Assembly (NCBI GenBank): GCA_903863295.1
Contig: CAIPBM010000156.1
Coordinates: 1 to 37,933 of the forward strand
Reading direction: 5' to 3'
Length of the DNA stretch: 37,933 bases
Source: an uncultured Verrucomicrobiota bacterium
GTDB taxonomy: Bacteria > Verrucomicrobiota > Verrucomicrobiia > Methylacidiphilales > UBA1321
Shown: positions 33,691 through 37,933 of the stretch, piece by piece
How positions within the stretch are numbered: position 1 is the stretch's first letter
Layout of the letters: every line of letters begins with the position of its first letter
Notes under the pieces: generated by a model
Seen by the model: only the letters and a program-made list of their open reading frames with translations
What the model was told of the DNA's origin: nothing
Database searches by the model: none
Translations under genes and position numbers: made by a program

Positions 33691-34656
33691 CTACCAGCCG
33701 AAATAGCTTTTTATCGGAATGTCCACGGCAAGGGCAGTAAGGACAAGCGGCAGATAGATGATCGAGGTGAAAAAAAGGACGCGGGCATGGAGGCGATCCG
33801 GCTGACGGGCGAAGCGGATGGCGGCGGCGATGAAGACGAGAGAGAGCAGCCCCGCGACCACGGCGTAGAAGAGTCCAGAATGACCAATCAGGCTTGGCAG
33901 CAGGCTGATGGGGAGCAGGATGATCGCGGAGATGACAGCATGTATACCGGTGCTGCGGCCTTCAGGATCGTTGACCGAAACCATACGGAGCCCGGCGGCG
34001 CGATAGTCGTCCTGATAGAGCCAGGCAATGGCATAGAAGTGGGGCAATTGCCAGAGAGCGAGTAGACCGAAGAGTGTCCAGCCCTCGACCGTGAAATGCC
34101 CGACGGCGGCGGTTGCGCCGAGGAGCGGCGGAAGTGCGCCGGGAATGGTGCCGACGAGGGTATTCAACTCCGTGGTACGCTTGAGCGGAGTGTAAACGAA
34201 AACGTAAATGACCAGCGTCAGCGCGGCGAGCAGCGTGGTCAGGCCATTGACGAACCAGGCGAGTTCGGCGAGGCCAATTACTCCGAGGACAAGACCAACG
34301 ACGATCGTTTCCGCTAGCGGCAGGCGACGCGTGACGAAGGGACGCATCTGGGTGCGGCGCATGAAAGCGTCGGTGTGACGTTCCAGGGCTTGATTGAGAA
34401 TCGAGGAGCAGACCGCGACGAGCGCCGTGCCGAGGAGGGTGTGGAAAAGTTTGGCCCAATCAAACGCGCCGCGGCTGGCGAGGGCGTACCCGGCCAGTGT
34501 GGTGAGCAGCACCATCATGGTGAGGCGTGCCTTGGTCAGCTCGGAAAGATCCGAGGCGAGCGAGTGTTTCTCCGTGGCGGCAAGCGTCGGTTCCGGCGTT
34601 GCCGCGCGGGCAAGGGCGGCAGGCTGGGCCGGATTGGAAGCGAAGGAGGGGTTCAC
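33691..34656 (-). CDS. ctaB: Protoheme IX farnesyltransferase (heme O synthase)
   Basis: A 321-aa UbiA-type membrane prenyltransferase that adds farnesyl to heme b, giving heme O. The first Asp-rich motif NQALERHTDAFMRRT (N-x3-E-x3-D) and the second YQDDYRAAGLRM are visible among eight or nine helices. Start: GTG 34656, which overlaps the ctaA stop as GTGA; the longer open frame to 34839 only reads through ctaA. A 35-residue Ala/Pro-rich N-terminus precedes the domain. ctaA and ctaB form an operon for heme A supply to a cytochrome c oxidase, whose subunits are not in the window. Confidence 0.93.
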   Translation of the reverse strand: MNPSFASNPAQPAALARAATPEPTLAATEKHSLASDLSELTKARLTMMVLLTTLAGYALASRGAFDWAKLFHTLLGTALVAVCSSILNQALERHTDAFMRRTQMRPFVTRRLPLAETIVVGLVLGVIGLAELAWFVNGLTTLLAALTLVIYVFVYTPLKRTTELNTLVGTIPGALPPLLGATAAVGHFTVEGWTLFGLLALWQLPHFYAIAWLYQDDYRAAGLRMVSVNDPEGRSTGIHAVISAIILLPISLLPSLIGHSGLFYAVVAGLLSLVFIAAAIRFARQPDRLHARVLFFTSIIYLPLVLTALAVDIPIKSYFGW

Positions 34657-35690
34657 GCAACGCCTTTTTTCGCAAGTTCCAACCGGGATTGCAAACGCCA
34701 ACTGATCCCGGTGAGCAGCGCCCCGAGGACAAAGGTCAGGGCGCCAATGGCCACGTGACTTGTCGCGATGTCGGCCGCCTTGTTCGTCCAGATGGTAAAC
34801 GCGCCCAAGGCAATCTGGAGCAGGACGAGCCCGACCCACACGGCTGTCCAGCGGCGGAGGATTGGCGCGGAGCCGGGTGTCAGCCAGATGGCGGCACTGG
34901 CGGCGAGAATAGCGAGGGCGATCGCCACGGCTCCGAAGCGGTGAGCCATCTGGAGATCAATCGCGAGAGGCGTGGTGGCATTCTCGTTCCGGGAAAGCCG
35001 TTCGGCGTTATATTGCTCCAGAGAGGCGGGATCGGTCTTGGGCCAGACCTGGCCATAAGCGAGGGGGAAATCGTTGATGGAGAGCCCGGCATGCTGGTGC
35101 CGCATCGTCGCACCGAGCATCAACTGGCAGAAGATCAGCGCACAAATCGCGAGCACGCGACCGGGCCACTGTCGGGGAACCGTACTGGGACGCGCTTCGA
35201 TCCACCAGCGGGAGGTGAAGAGCGCGATGAGCGAGAGAGCGACGAAAAGCAGTTGCGCCAGGCAGCCGTGAAAAATCCCAAGCTGATCCTTGCTGAGAAC
35301 GACCCGGAGGCCGCCGAGGGTGGCTTCCAGGAGGAAAAAAAGTGGCACCACGCCGCCCATCCAACGAAGCCAAATCCGTTCCTGAAAACAGAGCGCAATA
35401 GCCAGGATGGTGGCGAGGGTCGAGACGCCAAAAGCCACCAGCCGGTGCGAGTGCTCGTAGAAAATGCCTCCCACCCAGTCCTGCCACGGGAAAAAGAACA
35501 TATTGTAGCCGTAAGTGTTTGGCCAGTCCGGCACCGACATCCCGGCCTCATTGCTTGTCACCAGCCCGCCAATACAAATCAGGAAGAGAACCGAACCCGC
35601 GCAAAAGCAGGCGTAGCGGTGGAGCGCCCAGCGGTAGCGCGGCTGCGCGCCATCAGGCGGCAAGGAATGGTAGGGCGAAGGGGCGTGCAT
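34653..35690 (-). CDS. ctaA: Heme A synthase
   Basis: A 345-aa inner-membrane monooxygenase that converts heme O to heme A. The four heme-ligand histidines are in the usual contexts: H82 (EHSHRLVAF), H141 (GIFHGCLAQ), H250 (QMAHRFGA) and H312 (TSHVAIGAL), in two four-helix halves. ATG 35690 is preferred: an earlier TTG in frame (35720) has no SD. A GGAGG lies 16 nt upstream of the ATG, which is far. The gene overlaps ctaB downstream (GTGA). It is divergent from the ResB-like gene, so respiration genes face each other across a 180-nt gap with no clear promoter pair. Confidence 0.92.
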   Translation of the reverse strand: MHAPSPYHSLPPDGAQPRYRWALHRYACFCAGSVLFLICIGGLVTSNEAGMSVPDWPNTYGYNMFFFPWQDWVGGIFYEHSHRLVAFGVSTLATILAIALCFQERIWLRWMGGVVPLFFLLEATLGGLRVVLSKDQLGIFHGCLAQLLFVALSLIALFTSRWWIEARPSTVPRQWPGRVLAICALIFCQLMLGATMRHQHAGLSINDFPLAYGQVWPKTDPASLEQYNAERLSRNENATTPLAIDLQMAHRFGAVAIALAILAASAAIWLTPGSAPILRRWTAVWVGLVLLQIALGAFTIWTNKAADIATSHVAIGALTFVLGALLTGISWRLQSRLELAKKGVA

Positions 35691-35870
35691 GAGAGGAGCG
35701 AAACGTCCTCCAATATCCAAGGGTCAGCCCCATAGTCAAACGCAAGTTCAATTTCAGGCCATGATAGTAATGCCGTTGAAGGGATCGAAGGGCCGCTTAT
35801 ACCTCGATTTAGAGGGCATTTTGGCTTGGTTCGGCTAGAGTACCGACGGATTATAGCCAACTCACGCCGC

Positions 35871-37859
35871 ATGACTGCCAATCCCAAACCCTCCGCCGAG
35901 GCGCAGCGTCGTGCCGAGATCAAGCGGCGGCGGGAGACTTCGACCTTCTGGGCGGCGATCCACATCATGGGCTCGCTCAACGTGGCGGTGATCCTGCTGG
36001 CGACCATTGCGGGGCTGATCGCCTTCGCGACGGTCATGGAATCGAAGTTCGATACGGCAGTGGCGCGCTATTACATCTACGACAATCCGCTCTTCATGCT
36101 CTGGCTCCTCGTCCTGGCGCTCAATCTGTTGTGCGCGGCGTTTACCCGCTGGCCCTGGCAGAAAAAGCATCTCGGGTTTGTCGTTACCCATGCCGGAATC
36201 ATTCTCATGCTCACGGGGGGAGTGGTGGGGCGCGTCTTCGGGTTCGAGGCCTATGTCACGCTCGACAAGACGAAGGGACCGGAAAGCCGTCTCGTCATGC
36301 ATGAGGATGTGCTGACCGTCGCCGCGCCCGATGGCGTGCGCTGGCAGATGCCGTTCAATGTGACGATCCATCCACCGACTGAGGCGAAGCCGGTGATCTT
36401 GCCGATTGAGAACTCAAACCTGAAGCTGGTGATTGATCATACGACGGAAAACCTCGTGCCGGACGACACTTTGGTTGAGTCGAATGATCCCGCCGCACCC
36501 GGCGGCGTGGCGTTGCACTTCATCAACGAGGGCATGGGACAGAACGTGGCGGCGAACCTGATGCTTTCTGACGACGCCTCGACCTTTGATTTCTTCGGCA
36601 TGGCCAAGGTGCTGATGGTCGACTCGCTTGATGAGGCGCATTTGATTGCGCCCGCGAAATCGGCGACACCCGCTGCCGGGGCGGTTCGCGATGAGACGCC
36701 TTTCCGCGAGACGCAGATGATTTTTGCGAAGAGCCCGGAGACGCCGGTCATTGATACCGACAGTGACGCACCAAGTGGATATGCGGTTGCTTTCCAGGCA
36801 GTGGCAGGAAAGCCGAATGTCTTTACCGTGACGGTCAAGGCGGCCAACGGTACGAGTAAGGCCTGGCCGTTGCCCGATCTCGAAGGCAAGTGGACGAGCT
36901 TGCTGGGCGATGGCGATCCGGTTCTTTTTCGCGTGGCGAAATACTGGCCCGATTTCTCGATGAAAGGTAGCGCGCCGGTTTCGCTTTCCGATCAACCGAA
37001 CAATCCGGTGATTCTGGTGCAAATCACCGGGCCGACCAAATTACTGCCTGCTCCGGCATCAAAACCGGCCCCTGCAGCACCGCCAATGCCGAAGGGACTG
37101 GTCATGCGGATGGCTCTGGCGAAGGAGCCGGGGAAGTTCGTCTATGAACTCGAGCGGGAGGGGAAGATCGAGGCGCGGGCCGTCGCGGCGCTGGGAGACA
37201 CGATCCACCTCGGTTGGTCGAAATGGGAAGCACATGTGGATGCGGTCCTGGCCCACGCGGAGATGCATCGCGAGGTGAAGGAATTCACCGGGCCGCTGAC
37301 GCCGATGATGGCGAATGCCGTCCGCCCCGGACTCCACGCCCATCTGATAACGCCCGCCGGCGTGAGCGGTCCGGCGGAGTGGATTCCGGCGGGAACTTCG
37401 CGCGAGCTTTTCAGCGGGAAGGATTTCTCCAGTCAGGTGGTGCGGGTGGGCTATGGCCAGCGGGTAATTCCGCTGACCTTCACGATTACGCTGGAGAATT
37501 TTGAGGTGCCGCGCGATGAGGGAACCGATACGCCGTCGAATTACATCAGCAGCCTCCGCTTTGACGAGCCCTCGACCGGACGCGTCGTGCGGGACAAGGC
37601 GCACATGAATTCGCCCGCGATGTTTCCCGGCGATTTCTGGCGTTCGCTGTTGGGCTGGAATTACAAGTTCTCCCAGGCGAACTGGAATCCTCAGAATCTG
37701 AACGAGACGACGCTGCAGGTGCTCTACGATCCGGGTTGGCCGTTCAAGTGGATTGGCTCGCTGGGGATTTGCTGCGGCATCGCCCTGATGTTTTATTTCA
37801 TGCCCAAGCGTTCCGTGCAGGAACGGAGCGGGCGGGATGAGCCGGAGGCGGCGAAGTGA
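35871..37859 (+). CDS. resB: ResB/CcsB-like cytochrome c maturation protein
   Basis: A 662-aa ResB-family protein (system II cytochrome c biogenesis), which with CcsA/ResC delivers heme to apocytochrome c across the membrane. Three N-terminal helices lie at about residues 30-50, 73-95 and 105-125 (LGFVVTHAGIILMLTGGVVG). A large periplasmic region spans about 130-620 with a Pro/Ala stretch near residue 400, and a last helix is at about 630-650 (WIGSLGICCGIALMFYF). The start is ATG 35871; the upstream TTG (35826) is a weak alternative. The partner ccsA is expected just beyond the window edge. The GTAG REP pair follows 14 nt after the stop. Confidence 0.82.
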   Translation: MTANPKPSAEAQRRAEIKRRRETSTFWAAIHIMGSLNVAVILLATIAGLIAFATVMESKFDTAVARYYIYDNPLFMLWLLVLALNLLCAAFTRWPWQKKHLGFVVTHAGIILMLTGGVVGRVFGFEAYVTLDKTKGPESRLVMHEDVLTVAAPDGVRWQMPFNVTIHPPTEAKPVILPIENSNLKLVIDHTTENLVPDDTLVESNDPAAPGGVALHFINEGMGQNVAANLMLSDDASTFDFFGMAKVLMVDSLDEAHLIAPAKSATPAAGAVRDETPFRETQMIFAKSPETPVIDTDSDAPSGYAVAFQAVAGKPNVFTVTVKAANGTSKAWPLPDLEGKWTSLLGDGDPVLFRVAKYWPDFSMKGSAPVSLSDQPNNPVILVQITGPTKLLPAPASKPAPAAPPMPKGLVMRMALAKEPGKFVYELEREGKIEARAVAALGDTIHLGWSKWEAHVDAVLAHAEMHREVKEFTGPLTPMMANAVRPGLHAHLITPAGVSGPAEWIPAGTSRELFSGKDFSSQVVRVGYGQRVIPLTFTITLENFEVPRDEGTDTPSNYISSLRFDEPSTGRVVRDKAHMNSPAMFPGDFWRSLLGWNYKFSQANWNPQNLNETTLQVLYDPGWPFKWIGSLGICCGIALMFYFMPKRSVQERSGRDEPEAAK

Positions 37860-37873
37860 GTTTCATTTCCCTT

Positions 37874-37933
37874 GTAGCGGCGGTCGATGACCGTCGGCCC
37901 GCATCAACTGTAAATGTAGCGACGGTCATCGAC
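37874..37933 (+). repeat. Pair of GTAG REP elements at the window edge
   Basis: GTAG at 37874 followed by CGGCGGTC-GAT-GACCG, and a second GTAG at 37916 followed by CGACGGTC-AT-CGAC, 42 nt apart. The 14-mer at 37883-37896 is an inverted match of 37920-37933. The second copy is cut by the end of the window. Confidence 0.75.

Noticed and set aside
34527-35735. Plus-strand frame of 402 codons across ctaA
   Set aside because: Antisense shadow with odd Arg/Gly/Glu composition; ctaA and ctaB have all their motifs on the other strand.
35691-35870. Promoter pair between ctaA and resB
   Set aside because: A TTGACT/TATTGG pair on the minus strand would start transcription beyond the only possible Shine-Dalgarno of ctaA, and the plus-strand TTGGTT/TTATAG pair has 19-nt spacing.

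Overview
The window looks like a chromosomal segment of a Verrucomicrobiota bacterium, plausibly of the Chthoniobacterales/Terrimicrobium type. This is inferred from the long IspG with a central insertion, the CtaA/CtaB/ResB set, a GTP-type PEP carboxykinase, high-GC coding DNA and very repeat-rich intergenic DNA; no rRNA or marker phylogeny is available in the window. Most genes are housekeeping or metabolic. No phage, CRISPR-Cas, toxin or biosynthetic cluster was recognised.

Layout. 1-2.6 kb: cell-wall genes (exported N-acetylmuramoyl-L-alanine amidase, MurI). 2.6-4.1 kb (-): a small BamE-like lipoprotein whose ribosome-binding site lies in a hairpin, then a HAD phosphatase coupled to a tiny membrane protein. 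4.4-7.0 kb (+): a TauE/SafE transporter, a PgsA-DUF1802 fusion and a DJ-1/PfpI protein. 7.0-10.4 kb (-): a TPR protein and a Y-family DNA polymerase. 10.6-12.3 kb (+): a PAS-SpoIIE phosphatase with an FHA protein (signalling pair). 12.6-19.6 kb (+): ispG, alaS, a decayed REP-associated tyrosine transposase (RAYT) in a nest of REP hairpins, and ribBA. 20.1-23.1 kb (-): an exported low-complexity protein, then amtB-glnK for ammonium uptake. 23.8-28.4 kb: a SAM methyltransferase, a class III aminotransferase, and two tandem paralogues with a DxD motif that resemble glycosyltransferases. 28.5-32.5 kb (-): pckG, then a PadR regulator followed by a membrane protein whose N-terminal prefix domain is cut off by one in-frame TAA. 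32.6-37.9 kb: an AEC transporter, ctaB/ctaA (heme O/A synthesis) and, divergently, a ResB-like cytochrome c maturation protein.

The most unusual material is between and at the edges of genes. At least seven palindromic repeat families are visible. Eight copies of one surround the RAYT remnant and flank ribBA, and their arms show paired compensatory changes. A second, GTAG-headed REP family and a composite element of about 105 bp supply the stop codons of two genes. Other points of interest are the strong compositional dip inside alaS, the nonsense-split PadR-linked permease, the PgsA-DUF1802 fusion and the SD-masking hairpin. All base counts were made by eye and hand; no searches were run.
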